Below, piece after piece: positions 31,278-40,012 of a DNA stretch of 64,000 nt. The position numbers and the translations under genes are program-made. The number at the start of each line of letters is the position of its first letter. Position 1 is the stretch's first letter. The notes under the pieces are model-generated. The model was given only the letters and a program-made list of their open reading frames with translations. It searched no databases and was not told where the DNA came from. The stretch is from Candidatus Pantoea haifensis (GTDB lineage: Bacteria > Pseudomonadota > Gammaproteobacteria > Enterobacterales > Enterobacteriaceae): assembly GCA_018842655.1 (NCBI GenBank), contig JAGTWN010000004.1, positions 930,001 to 994,000 on the forward strand, in the 5' to 3' direction.

Positions 31278-31586
31278 GTGAAATATTTGCTGATTTTTTT
31301 AGTGGTTTTGGTCATTTTCATTATTTCCGTCACCTTAGGTGCGCATAACGACCAGGTTATCACCTTTAACTATCTGCTTGCGCAGGGCCAGTTCCGCATT
31401 TCTACGCTGTTAGCCTCCCTGTTTGGTGTAGGATTTTTGCTGGGTTGGGCAATCTGCGGTTTATTCTGGCTTCGGGTTCGCGTTTCGCTGGCGAACGCAC
31501 AGCGCAAAGTGAAGCGTATGCAGGCGCAACTCGAACAAAGCAGCACTGCGGTGACAACGTCACCTGCAACGACTGATCAGGAATAA
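31278..31586 (+). CDS. lapA: Lipopolysaccharide assembly protein LapA
   Basis: Also YciS. An inner-membrane protein of 102 residues with two membrane segments (about 2-22 and 42-65) and a basic coiled tail (LANAQRKVKRMQAQLEQ). It starts with GTG at 31278 behind AGGAAG. It works with LapB in controlling LPS synthesis. The stop is 6 bases before lapB, a conserved pair. Confidence 0.93.
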   Translation: MKYLLIFLVVLVIFIISVTLGAHNDQVITFNYLLAQGQFRISTLLASLFGVGFLLGWAICGLFWLRVRVSLANAQRKVKRMQAQLEQSSTAVTTSPATTDQE

Positions 31587-31592
31587 GCCCTC

Positions 31593-32762
31593 ATGCTTGA
31601 ATTGCTGTTTCTGTTGCTTCCTGTAGCGGCTGCTTATGGCTGGTATATGGGACGCCGCAGCGCACAACAGGATAAGCAGCAAGAAGCGAACCGTTTGTCT
31701 CGTGAGTACGTTGCTGGCGTTAACTTTCTGCTTTCAAATCAACAAGACAAAGCCGTCGATCTGTTTCTGGACATGTTAAAAGAGGACAGCGGCACGGTTG
31801 AAGCTCACCTGACGCTTGGTAATCTCTTTCGCTCACGCGGCGAAGTAGACCGGGCTATTCGCATCCATCAGTCGCTCATGGAAAGCGCATCGTTGAGTTA
31901 CGAACAACGTCTGCTGGCTGTACAGCAACTGGGACGCGATTATATGGCAGCCGGGCTTTATGACCGGGCTGAAGATATGTTCAAGCAGCTAACCGACGAA
32001 ACTGATTTCCGTGTTGGCGCACTGCAACAGCTCCTGTTGATACACCAGGCGACCAGCGACTGGCAGCAGGCGATTGACGTCGCTGAGCGTCTGGTCAAAC
32101 TGGGCAAAGACAAGCAGAAAGGTGAAATTGCGCATTTCTATTGTGAAATGGCGTTGCAGGCGATGAGCAGCGACGATCTGGATCGCGCCATGAACTTACT
32201 GAAAAAAGGCGAAGCGGCCGATCGCCAGAGTGCGCGTATCTCTATCATGATGGGGCGCATATTCATGGAAAAGGGTGAATATGCGAAAGCGGTGGAGCAC
32301 TTGCAGCGCGTGCTTGAGCAGGATAAAGAGCTGGTCAGCGAAACCCTGCCGATGCTCGAAACCTGTTTTCAGCGACTGAATCAACCCGAAATGTGGGCTG
32401 AGTTTTTGCAACGCTGTGTTGAAGAAAATACCGGTGCCGCAGCCGAACTTTATATGTCAGATATTCTTGAACAGCAGCAGGGGCCAGAAGCTGCGCAACT
32501 CTATATCAACCGGCAGTTGCAGCGCCATCCTACCATGCGTGTGTTCCATCGGCTGATGGATTTTCACTTACATGAAGCGGAAGATGGGCGCGCCAAAGAA
32601 AGCCTGATGGTATTGCGCGATATGGTGGGTGAGCAGATTCGTACTAAACCGCGCTATCGCTGCCAAAAATGCGGTTTTACCGCTCATGCACTCTACTGGC
32701 ACTGCCCATCCTGCCGCACCTGGTCATCAGTTAAACCGATCCGCGGCCTCGATGGCCAGTAA
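31593..32762 (+). CDS. lapB: Lipopolysaccharide assembly protein LapB
   Basis: Also YciM. A membrane-anchored cytoplasmic TPR protein of 389 residues that directs LpxC to FtsH for degradation. One N-terminal membrane segment (LELLFLLLPVAAAYGWYMG) is followed by serial TPR repeats at about 35-330 and a C-terminal rubredoxin-type metal site (YRCQKCGFTAHALYWHCPSC). The length equals that of E. coli. Confidence 0.96.
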   Translation: MLELLFLLLPVAAAYGWYMGRRSAQQDKQQEANRLSREYVAGVNFLLSNQQDKAVDLFLDMLKEDSGTVEAHLTLGNLFRSRGEVDRAIRIHQSLMESASLSYEQRLLAVQQLGRDYMAAGLYDRAEDMFKQLTDETDFRVGALQQLLLIHQATSDWQQAIDVAERLVKLGKDKQKGEIAHFYCEMALQAMSSDDLDRAMNLLKKGEAADRQSARISIMMGRIFMEKGEYAKAVEHLQRVLEQDKELVSETLPMLETCFQRLNQPEMWAEFLQRCVEENTGAAAELYMSDILEQQQGPEAAQLYINRQLQRHPTMRVFHRLMDFHLHEAEDGRAKESLMVLRDMVGEQIRTKPRYRCQKCGFTAHALYWHCPSCRTWSSVKPIRGLDGQ

Positions 32763-32892
32763 GCAGTGGCGTCAAAACTGATACGATAGGGTGGCTCTTA
32801 GTTACAACATACTTAATGATTAAATCACCCGTCACATCAGCAGCGTGCAAATTGTCTGCAGGCAGCACAGTAGAGCGATTGTGGTGATCCAG

Positions 32893-32937
32893 ACCCGCAG
32901 GTAGAATGCATGCCGTTTGTCTATTGCGCCTGCGGGT
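32893..32937 (+). repeat. Inverted repeat in the pyrF leader
   Basis: ACCCGCAGG and CCTGCGGGT, perfect 9-bp arms with a 27-base loop, end 21 bases before pyrF. The right arm is close to the ribosome site, so an RNA hairpin here could affect translation. Regulation is inferred only. Confidence 0.5.
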
Positions 32938-32958
32938 GCCAACTGAAAAGGAAATGCC

Positions 32959-33678
32959 ATGCCTTCACCCCTTCATGTGACCGCTTCGCCGATTCTGGTG
33001 GCTCTCGATTATCATGACCTTAATAGCGCGTTACGCTTTGTTGATCAGATCGATCCCCGCAGTTGCCGGCTCAAAGTGGGCAAAGAGATGTTCACGCTGT
33101 TTGGCCCGTCACTGGTTAAAGATTTGCAACAGCGTGGTTTCGAGGTTTTTCTTGATCTCAAATTTCACGATATTCCCAACACGACCGCTCATGCAGTGGC
33201 TGCCGCAGCCGATCTGGGTGTCTGGATGGTAAACGTGCATGCCAGCGGTGGGGCGCGCATGATGAATGCAGCGCGTGAAGCTCTGGTGTCGTTTGGTAAA
33301 GATGCGCCTTTGCTTATTGCGGTTACGGTGTTAACCAGCATGGATGCCGACGATCTCAAAGGCTTAGGCATTATGCTCACACCCGCAGAGCAGGCTGAGC
33401 GTCTGGCGAAGCTGACGCACGAATGTGGGCTTGACGGTGTGGTTTGTTCTGCGCATGAAGCCCGCCGTTTCAGGCAGGTCATTGGCCAGGATTTTTCGCT
33501 GGTGACACCCGGTATTCGTCCGGCTGGCAGTGACGCAGGCGATCAGCGTCGTATTATGACGCCGCAGCAGGCCAAACTGGCTGGCGTAGACTATATGGTT
33601 ATTGGGCGTCCGATCACCCAATCTGCCGATCCGGCCGCAACGTTGCAATCCATTCTGCACAGCCTGGAGGAAATATAA
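32959..33678 (+). CDS. pyrF: Orotidine 5'-phosphate decarboxylase
   Basis: Last step of UMP synthesis. It has 239 residues and a TIM barrel. Catalytic Asp-Lys-Asp are in [12 protein letters not shown]; the phosphate site is TPGIRPAG and [10 protein letters not shown]. The TAA overlaps the yciH ATG (TAATG), the usual pyrF-yciH arrangement. Confidence 0.96.
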   Translation: MPSPLHVTASPILVALDYHDLNSALRFVDQIDPRSCRLKVGKEMFTLFGPSLVKDLQQRGFEVFLDLKFHDIPNTTAHAVAAAADLGVWMVNVHASGGARMMNAAREALVSFGKDAPLLIAVTVLTSMDADDLKGLGIMLTPAEQAERLAKLTHECGLDGVVCSAHEARRFRQVIGQDFSLVTPGIRPAGSDAGDQRRIMTPQQAKLAGVDYMVIGRPITQSADPAATLQSILHSLEEI

Positions 33679-33999
33679 TGAGTCGCGATAATCCTTTAGT
33701 TTACTCCACGGATTCCGGGCGCATCGAGCAGCCACAGCCAAAAGTGGAACGTCCGAAAGGAGACGGTATTGTGCGCATTCAGCGGCAAACCAGCGGGCGC
33801 AAAGGCAAGGGCGTCTGCCTGATCACGGGCGTAGATTTAGACGATGCTGCGTTAACTCAGCTTGCTGCTGAACTGAAAAAAGTGCGGCTGCGGCGGCTCC
33901 CTTAAGGATGGCGTCATTGAGATCCAGGGTGATAAACGCGACTTACTCAAAAATCTGCTGGAAGCAAAAGGCATGAAGGTTAAACTGGCTGGCGGTTAA
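33678..33999 (+). CDS. yciH: YciH, SUI1/eIF1-like protein (frameshift)
   Basis: A protein of about 108 residues related to eukaryotic initiation factor eIF1; E. coli YciH affects fidelity of translation initiation. Blocks are GIVRIQRQTSGRKGKGVCLI and, after the break, KCGCGGSLKDGVIEIQG and LLEAKGMKVKLAGG. The frame is lost in the A run ending at 33881. Compared with LKKKCGCGG in E. coli two A are missing; one surplus A is the alternative. Confidence 0.88.
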
Positions 34000-34003
34000 C
34001 CAC

Positions 34004-34033
34004 AAAAAAATCGGGCTACCTGAGTAGCCCGAT
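34004..34033 (-). terminator. Terminator after osmB
   Basis: ATCGGGCTA/TAGCCCGAT with seven T on the minus strand. It also lies just past yciH and may work in both directions. Confidence 0.88.
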
Positions 34034-34080
34034 GTGTAAGCAGATGCATTGCGTAGCCGATGATTATTTTAATTCGGTCA

Positions 34081-34296
34081 TTAATGAACCTGATGACCGA
34101 TAATACCCCCAACTGCCGCGCCGCCAACGGTGCCAAGTGCGCTACCGTTCGTTAATACTGAACCACCAATTGCACCGGCACCCGCGCCGATGGCTGTGTT
34201 ACGGTCGCGTTTCGACCAGTTAGAACAACCGCTTAACGCGACAACTAAGGTGGTGGCCAGAACGGCTGCAGTCATACGCTTCATTGTAATTGTCAT
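34081..34296 (-). CDS. osmB: Osmotically inducible lipoprotein OsmB
   Basis: A small outer-membrane lipoprotein of 71 residues. The start at 34296 (MTITMKRMTAAVLATTLVVA) has AAAGGAG at good spacing. The lipobox is LSGC. The mature part is a Gly-rich glycine-zipper (NWSKRDRNTAIGAGAGAIGG, GTVGGAAVGGIIGHQVH). E. coli osmB is induced by osmotic and envelope stress. Confidence 0.94.
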   Translation of the reverse strand: MTITMKRMTAAVLATTLVVALSGCSNWSKRDRNTAIGAGAGAIGGSVLTNGSALGTVGGAAVGGIIGHQVH

Positions 34297-34635
34297 AAAA
34301 TTCTCCTTTAGTGTGCTCACAGAGGCAACACGGTAAGTATAGCTCTGAAATAAAATTCACCCGCTTATGCCCCTTTTTTGCCGCATCCTTGCCGTGATCC
34401 ATAAAGGGCAGAACGTGATGTACGGCGGGTGTATAACCAGGCCTGAACAGGACCGGCCTGAGTCAGAGAGAATTTTAAACATTCTGCGACATTTCCGAAG
34501 ATAGACAATTCTTAATTCACGCCACATTTTTACGTTAACAGCTATTTCATTCTGCGTTTACAGCGTTTTGCTCCATAACCTTTTGCCCGTGTGCTTTGCA
34601 AAATCAAAGGACGATTTATCAGCAGGAGAAGAGGA
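34297..34635. other. Intergenic region between osmB and araD
   Basis: About 340 bases between divergent genes, with no coding frame of note. It must hold both promoters; I see no strong consensus and no clear AraC or CRP site. Confidence 0.5.
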
Positions 34636-35337
34636 ATGCTGGAACACCTTAAACAGCAGGTTTTGGAAGCCAATCTGGACCTGCCTAAATATAATCTGGT
34701 CACGTTTACCTGGGGAAACGTCAGCGCCGTAGATCGTGAGCAGGGATTGCTGGTCATTAAACCTTCTGGTGTCAGCTACTCCGTTATGCAGCGCGATGAC
34801 ATGGTGGTCGTTGATCTTGCCAGTGGGAACGTGGTGGAAGGCGAGAAACGTCCTTCCTCTGATACAGCAACCCATCGTGCTCTTTATCTGGCATGGCCTG
34901 AAATTGGCGGGATCGTTCATACGCATTCGCGTCATGCCACAATATGGGCACAAGCGGGGCGCGCTATTCCCGCCTGGGGCACTACCCACGCGGACGATTT
35001 CTATGGCGAAATTCCCTGCACGCGGGCCATGCAGGATGACGAAATCAAACACGATTACGAATGGAATACTGGCGAAGTAATTATTGAGACATTTGCCCGG
35101 CGTGAACTCTCCCCCAGTGCGATTCCGGCAGTGCTGGTGAATTCGCATGGGCCTTTCGCCTGGGGCAAAGATGCTCATGCAGCAGTACACAGCGCAGTGG
35201 TGCTGGAAGAGGTGGCTTATATGGGGCTGTTCAGCCAGCAGTTAACCGCAAACTTACCGCCCATCCCACAGACGTTACTTGACCTTCATTACTTACGAAA
35301 GCACGGCGAAAACGCCTGGTACGGGCAAAAATTCTGA
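34636..35337 (+). CDS. araD: L-ribulose-5-phosphate 4-epimerase
   Basis: Zinc class II aldolase-fold epimerase converting L-ribulose 5-phosphate to D-xylulose 5-phosphate; 233 residues. The start at 34636 ([20 protein letters not shown]) follows GAAGAGGA. Zinc His are in [16 protein letters not shown] and [11 protein letters not shown]; the substrate loop is GNVSAVDRE. It is closest to AraD, with UlaF and SgbE as relatives. No araA or araB is nearby, so the gene is isolated from the usual arabinose operon. Confidence 0.88.
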   Translation: MLEHLKQQVLEANLDLPKYNLVTFTWGNVSAVDREQGLLVIKPSGVSYSVMQRDDMVVVDLASGNVVEGEKRPSSDTATHRALYLAWPEIGGIVHTHSRHATIWAQAGRAIPAWGTTHADDFYGEIPCTRAMQDDEIKHDYEWNTGEVIIETFARRELSPSAIPAVLVNSHGPFAWGKDAHAAVHSAVVLEEVAYMGLFSQQLTANLPPIPQTLLDLHYLRKHGENAWYGQKF

Positions 35338-35342
35338 CACCG

Positions 35343-35370
35343 AAAGGGACGCTCATCTGCGTCCCTTTTA
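35343..35370 (+). terminator. Terminator after araD
   Basis: AAAGGGACGC-TCATCT-GCGTCCCTTT followed by TACTTTT, a perfect 10-bp stem. Confidence 0.88.
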
Positions 35371-35439
35371 CTTTTCCTCACCGATGCGCTGCTGGTATGG
35401 CGATCGCGATCATGTTTTTCAGAACAGGTTATCTATAAA

Positions 35440-35458
35440 AGTAAAACGCTGTTTCATT
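35440..35458 (+). promoter_or_regulatory. KdgR operator upstream of kdgT
   Basis: AGTAAAACGCTGTTTCATT fits the KdgR consensus AATRAAAYRNYRTTTYATT at 18 of 19 positions. It lies about 105 bp before kdgT, a known KdgR target in pectin-degrading enterics. Confidence 0.8.
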
Positions 35459-35562
35459 TTTATATGATCGATCACTGTTTTCGTTTCCTGAAGTCATTAA
35501 TTTGCTGTCATCGCCCTCGGGCTAATCACTCATTCCTCTGGACCAGCAAAGGTGACAACGTT

Positions 35563-36546
35563 ATGCATATCAAACGTGCAATTGATAAAATCCCTGGCGG
35601 CATGATGTTAATACCGCTTTTTCTCGGCGCACTTTGTCACACCTTTTCCCCCGACTCCGGTAAATATTTTGGCTCATTCACCAATGGCCTGATGACAGGC
35701 ACGGTGCCTATTCTGGCCGTCTGGTTCTTCTGCATGGGTGCGTCAATTAAACTCAGTGCAACGGGCACGGTATTACGAAAATCCGGTACGCTGGTTCTCA
35801 CTAAAATTGCTGTGGCCTGGGTAGTCGCCGCCATCGCCTCACGCCTGATGCCGGAAAATGGCGTGGAAGTGGGCATGTTTGCGGGCCTGTCGACGCTGGC
35901 GCTGGTTGCGGCGATGGATATGACCAATGGTGGGCTTTACGCCTCAATCATGCAGCAATATGGTTCCAAAGAAGAGGCGGGCGCATTTGTCCTGATGTCG
36001 CTGGAATCAGGCCCGTTAATGACAATGGTTATTCTTGGCACCGCCGGTATTGCCTCTTTTGAACCGCATGTTTTTGTCGGCGCTGTGCTGCCGTTTATTG
36101 TGGGGTTTGCTTTAGGGAATCTTGATCCTGAGCTGCGCGAATTTTTTGGCAAAGCAGTCCATACTCTTATCCCTTTCTTCGCGTTTGCATTGGGCAACAC
36201 CATTAACCTGGCGGTGATTGCGGAAACCGGGCTGCTCGGCATCATGCTGGGTGTGGCGGTAATCATCGTGACGGGCATTCCACTGATTATCGCTGACCGG
36301 GTAATCGGCGGCGGAGATGGCACAGCAGGCGTTGCCGCATCCAGTACGGCGGGCGCGGCTGTTGCAACGCCAGTATTAATTGCTGAAATGCTGCCGCAGT
36401 TTAAACCGGTTGCACCTGCCGCAACGGCACTGGTGGCCACCTCGGTTATCGTGACTTCCGTTCTGGTGCCCATTATCACGGCTGTTTATTCAAAACGTGT
36501 TAAGCGTTCGCACGTTGCTGTCGCGCAGCGTGCTGCTATCAAGTAA
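35563..36546 (+). CDS. kdgT: 2-keto-3-deoxygluconate permease
   Basis: Inner-membrane proton symporter for 2-keto-3-deoxygluconate, a product of pectin and hexuronate breakdown. It has 327 residues and about ten membrane segments. The start at 35563 ([20 protein letters not shown]) matches E. coli. Strong blocks are [40 protein letters not shown] and [18 protein letters not shown]. Control by KdgR is likely from the upstream box. No other kdg gene is in the window. Confidence 0.95.
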   Translation: MHIKRAIDKIPGGMMLIPLFLGALCHTFSPDSGKYFGSFTNGLMTGTVPILAVWFFCMGASIKLSATGTVLRKSGTLVLTKIAVAWVVAAIASRLMPENGVEVGMFAGLSTLALVAAMDMTNGGLYASIMQQYGSKEEAGAFVLMSLESGPLMTMVILGTAGIASFEPHVFVGAVLPFIVGFALGNLDPELREFFGKAVHTLIPFFAFALGNTINLAVIAETGLLGIMLGVAVIIVTGIPLIIADRVIGGGDGTAGVAASSTAGAAVATPVLIAEMLPQFKPVAPAATALVATSVIVTSVLVPIITAVYSKRVKRSHVAVAQRAAIK

Positions 36547-36692
36547 CCCCTCTAATCAATCCCCGGCACCCTTGTCGGGGATATCTCTGGATTTTGTGAT
36601 ACAAATCAATCTCTCATTTGGTCTGGCCTCACTCTGCATTACGCTGATGTGGCGTAAAAAACGCATCAAACTAATAAACAGAGGATGAGACT

Positions 36693-37559
36693 ATGACCGT
36701 TATTAACCAAGCTACCTGCAGATTATTTACTGAAGTTGGACACACCACACAGTTAGTGGCGTATTACGAGGAAGGTCGTCGCACCATGTGGATGATGCTG
36801 CGGGCGCAACCGCGTCCCAGCTTCAACCACGAATTAATCGAGGAGATCATGAATCTGAGCTACGCGGCTCAGCGTTCAGGTTTACCGATTGATTTCTGGG
36901 TGACCGGCTCGCTGGTACCACAAATGTTCAACGCCGGTGGTGACCTGCGCTTCTTTGTTGAATGTATTCGTAACAACCGTCGCGAAGCATTACGTGCCTA
37001 TGCGCGCGCCTGTGTTGACTGCATTCATTCAGCCGCTCGCGGGTTTGACACGGGCGCGGTAACGCTGGCGATGATTGAGGGAAGCGCATTAGGCGGTGGT
37101 TTTGAGGCGGCGCTGGCGCATCACTTCATTCTGGCGCAGAACAATGCACGTATGGGTTTTCCAGAAATTGCTTTTAACCTGTTTCCCGGTATGGGCGGTT
37201 ATTCGCTGGTGGCACGCCGTGCAGGCATGAAGCTGGCAGAAGAGTTGATCTGTGAAGGGGAATCACACAGTGCCGAATGGTACGAAACGCGTGGGCTGGT
37301 GGACAAAGTCTTTCAGCCCGGCGACAGCTACCGTGCAACACGCACCTTTATAGACACGCTGCGTCCTAAATTAAACGGCGTCAGGGCCATGCTGAAGGCG
37401 CGTCAGCGCGTGCTGCAATTGTCACGCGCTGAGTTGATGGATATCACTGAGGATTGGGTCGATTACGCCTTTACCATTGAAGCAAAAGATATCGCTTATA
37501 TGGAACGTCTGGTGCAGTTACAAAACCGCCACAGCGCCTCGCTGCGCAAAGCGGGATAA
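36693..37559 (+). CDS. rpfF: RpfF-type diffusible signal factor synthase (crotonase family)
   Basis: Crotonase-fold enzyme of 288 residues making cis-2-unsaturated fatty acid signals (DSF or BDSF) from acyl-ACP. The two catalytic glutamates of the family are Glu138 in ALGGGFEAALAHH and Glu158 in MGFPEIAFNLFPGMGG. The N-terminus matches RpfF rather than housekeeping enoyl-CoA hydratases. Start ATG at 36693 with GAGGATGA. It faces rpfR with only 15 bases between the stops, the arrangement known for rpfF-rpfR in Cronobacter and Burkholderia. No rpfC-rpfG two-component genes are present. Confidence 0.87.
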   Translation: MTVINQATCRLFTEVGHTTQLVAYYEEGRRTMWMMLRAQPRPSFNHELIEEIMNLSYAAQRSGLPIDFWVTGSLVPQMFNAGGDLRFFVECIRNNRREALRAYARACVDCIHSAARGFDTGAVTLAMIEGSALGGGFEAALAHHFILAQNNARMGFPEIAFNLFPGMGGYSLVARRAGMKLAEELICEGESHSAEWYETRGLVDKVFQPGDSYRATRTFIDTLRPKLNGVRAMLKARQRVLQLSRAELMDITEDWVDYAFTIEAKDIAYMERLVQLQNRHSASLRKAG

Positions 37560-37574
37560 TAACGTAACACAGCG

Positions 37575-39563
37575 TTAAACGCGGGCAGGATGCTTAGCCA
37601 GCCAATGCCCAAGCTGCTCTGCGGGCATTGGTTTTGCGTAGTAATAACCCTGACGCCCATCGACACCATTGTTAAGAACAAACTTTTCTTCTTCTCTGGT
37701 TTCAATGCCTTCGGCAATTACCATCAGGTCAAGTGCTTTGGCTACGGCAACAATCGCCCGGACCAGCGACTGTGAAACAGGCTGTTTATTGATATCGCGA
37801 ATAAAACTCTGATCGAGCTTAATGGCATTAATCGGCACGCGCGCCAGTTGTGACAGCGACGAATAACCCGTACCAAAATCGTCAAGATGGACCTGGGCGC
37901 CCAGTTCCTGAAACTGTTTCATCAGCGTTAAGGCTTCCGCTTCATTCTCGATTAAACAACTTTCAGTGAGTTCGATATCAATCGGGCAATCAACAAGCGC
38001 AGCATCGGCTAATGCCAGCTTGAGATCGCTATAAATACTTTGGTCAATTAACTGCCGTGCAGAAACGTTTACGGCGACACGCAGAAAGATGCCTTCTTGC
38101 CGCCACTGAATAATCTGTTTAAGGACTCTGAGCATAACCCAGCGACCCAAAGGCACAATCAGGCCGGACTCTTCGGCATAGGGAATAAATTCAGCGGGTG
38201 AAACCATGCCACGCTCAGGCGAGTTCCAGCGAACCAGCGCCTCTGCGCTGCGCACTTCGCCATCGCGATCAACTTTCGGCTGGTAAAAAACCGTTAAATG
38301 ATCAAGCTCCAGCGCCTTACGCAGATTGGTATCCAGCCACAGGTACTCGAACACCCGTTGATTCATTTCGGCGGCAAACACGCAAAACTTGCCACGTCCG
38401 TTTTCTTTGGCGTGATACATGGCGGTATCGGCATTGCGAATCAGGCTGTCGCGATCTTCGCCATGCAGCGGGGCGATAGCTATACCGATTGAGCAGCCGC
38501 TATAAACTTCGATCAGTCCGATGCGGAACGGCTGACGCAGCCGTTCCAGTATGCGTGAGGACATCGCTTCAAGTGCCGCCTGGCTGGTATGTTCAGCCAG
38601 TACGACAAACTCGTCACCGCCTAACCGGCCCAGCGTCTGGTCCTTGCCGAGGCAGCTCAAAATAGCCAGTGAAACAGCCTGCAGGAGTTGATCGCCAAAC
38701 ATATGACCGTAGGCGTCATTCACTTTTTTGAAATTATCCAGGTCGAGATAGACCACACCGGTCTCATCGCCACTTGCGGCTCGCTCCAGCGCCTGCGTCA
38801 TTTGCTGGTGAATGGCGTTACGATTGGGTAAACCGGTCACTGTATCGGTGTTCGCCAGCACGCGCAGGCGTTCCTGCGCGCGTCGTTCTTCAGTTATGTC
38901 CGTACCTGAACAGATGAGGAAAATTTCATTTTTCCCGCTACCGCTGTGCACGAACTTATTACGAAACAGAAACAGTCTCTGGCCTTTTTTGGTTTTAACC
39001 CAGCGTTCCACTTCATAAGAATTGCCATCGCGGAAAAAGCCGGCAATGTTGCGTCGTGACGCTGCTGCCTCTTGCTTACTCATAAACAACTGAAATACGT
39101 TGCGGCCGATAACATCGTGTTCATTCAGGCCAGTGTATTCTTCACTCAGGCGATTGAAGCGTTGGATGTTGCCGCGCTGGTCGAGAATAACGATTACCGA
39201 ATTGGCTTCTGAAACAACCTGTTCCGCAAAAGAGAGGCCGAGAGTCAGATCGCGTGCGACAGCTGAGGTATCGCCCCAGGCTGATGCCGTTCCGGCCCAG
39301 GTCGACTGATTGACTTTCCGCCCGACGAAATGCATCGGCACCGGTACGCCATGCAGCGCCAGCGTAAGATTGATGCTTGAGGTGATCACCGGCATGGCGC
39401 GTAATAAGCTGGCCTGGCCGGGCGTTAATGCAAGGGCAATGTTAGTATTTGACGATTCGTCTTCAGCAAAATGCAGCGCATCGCTGTCCGCGGTAAGACG
39501 CCAATGAGGGCTGGTTGTACCAAACAACGTAAACAGTAACGTTTGCCCTTGTTCATCGGTCAT
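37575..39563 (-). CDS. pdeR: PAS-GGDEF-EAL cyclic-di-GMP protein, RpfR/PdeR (Gmr) family
   Basis: A soluble protein of 662 residues that makes or breaks down cyclic di-GMP. Order: N-terminal region (about 1-100) equivalent to the RpfF-interaction domain of RpfR, PAS (about 105-230, ANSVIVILDQRGNIQRFNRL), GGDEF (about 240-400, with intact RLGGDEFVVL) and EAL (about 410-655, with SAEALVRWNSPERG). It is the orthologue of E. coli YciR/Gmr. Next to rpfF it should be the fatty-acid signal receptor that switches phosphodiesterase activity. The start has GGAGGAAG upstream. Confidence 0.92.
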   Translation of the reverse strand: MTDEQGQTLLFTLFGTTSPHWRLTADSDALHFAEDESSNTNIALALTPGQASLLRAMPVITSSINLTLALHGVPVPMHFVGRKVNQSTWAGTASAWGDTSAVARDLTLGLSFAEQVVSEANSVIVILDQRGNIQRFNRLSEEYTGLNEHDVIGRNVFQLFMSKQEAAASRRNIAGFFRDGNSYEVERWVKTKKGQRLFLFRNKFVHSGSGKNEIFLICSGTDITEERRAQERLRVLANTDTVTGLPNRNAIHQQMTQALERAASGDETGVVYLDLDNFKKVNDAYGHMFGDQLLQAVSLAILSCLGKDQTLGRLGGDEFVVLAEHTSQAALEAMSSRILERLRQPFRIGLIEVYSGCSIGIAIAPLHGEDRDSLIRNADTAMYHAKENGRGKFCVFAAEMNQRVFEYLWLDTNLRKALELDHLTVFYQPKVDRDGEVRSAEALVRWNSPERGMVSPAEFIPYAEESGLIVPLGRWVMLRVLKQIIQWRQEGIFLRVAVNVSARQLIDQSIYSDLKLALADAALVDCPIDIELTESCLIENEAEALTLMKQFQELGAQVHLDDFGTGYSSLSQLARVPINAIKLDQSFIRDINKQPVSQSLVRAIVAVAKALDLMVIAEGIETREEEKFVLNNGVDGRQGYYYAKPMPAEQLGHWLAKHPARV

Positions 39564-39682
39564 GGAAACTTCCTCCGGGAAGTGCTCTGCAGTCGTTATC
39601 TCATTATTTTAGCAACAGTATTCATCATCTGAGGCAAGCACAAGATGCAAAGCCAATATATTTTCGCATCCAGCGAATAATG

Positions 39683-39711
39683 GCACAAAAAAGCCCCGCA
39701 AAGGCGGGGCG
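39683..39711 (-). terminator. Terminator after ybdD
   Basis: On the minus strand GCCCCGC-CTTT-GCGGGGC is followed by TTTTTTGTGCC, ending the cstA-ybdD unit. Confidence 0.9.
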
Positions 39712-39722
39712 ACCAGGCAGTT

Positions 39723-40012
39723 TTAACAGGGGCATTTCCCCAGTTTACCTCCCTGACTGGGGAAGCGGGCATCCAGGCAATAGCGATGAAATTCCCGCTC
39801 GCTCATGGGGGAACGTTCAGGATGATGCAGGCGCATATGCTGTAAATAAGTTTGATAATCCTGAACGCCAACCATTAAGCGAAAGCTTTGTTGCAATCCT
39901 CGCCATAAGCGACGCCAGCTAAACCCGGCGAAGGGGGCGCAGAGAGGAGCTGGCAGCGCATGATCTGCCAACTGCCAGTTGGCCGGATGGCGCGGTAGAT
40001 AGCATCAGACAT
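39723..40012 (-). CDS. YbdD/YjiX family protein (probable frameshift near N-terminus)
   Basis: A small protein always paired with CstA-type transporters. The conserved part is SFRLMVGVQDYQTYLQHMR, HHPERSPMSEREFHRYCLDA and RFPSQGGKLGKCPC. The start is uncertain. An ATG at 40012, inside the last codons of cstA, has a perfect AAGGAGG at 40025-40019 but is in another frame; one extra base in the run at 39933-39937 would join it. Otherwise a TTG at 39971 could start it, without a clear ribosome site. The function is unknown. Confidence 0.75.

Noticed and set aside
34558-35190. A 210-residue minus-strand reading frame over araD
   Set aside because: Antisense to a clearly conserved enzyme, with no ribosome site or recognisable domain.
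35937-36479. A 180-residue minus-strand reading frame over kdgT
   Set aside because: Composition is dominated by Ala, Ser, Thr and Pro, as expected from the complement of a membrane protein gene.
36558-36583. Terminator after kdgT
   Set aside because: CCCCGG and CGGGG can pair only imperfectly, and no T run follows.
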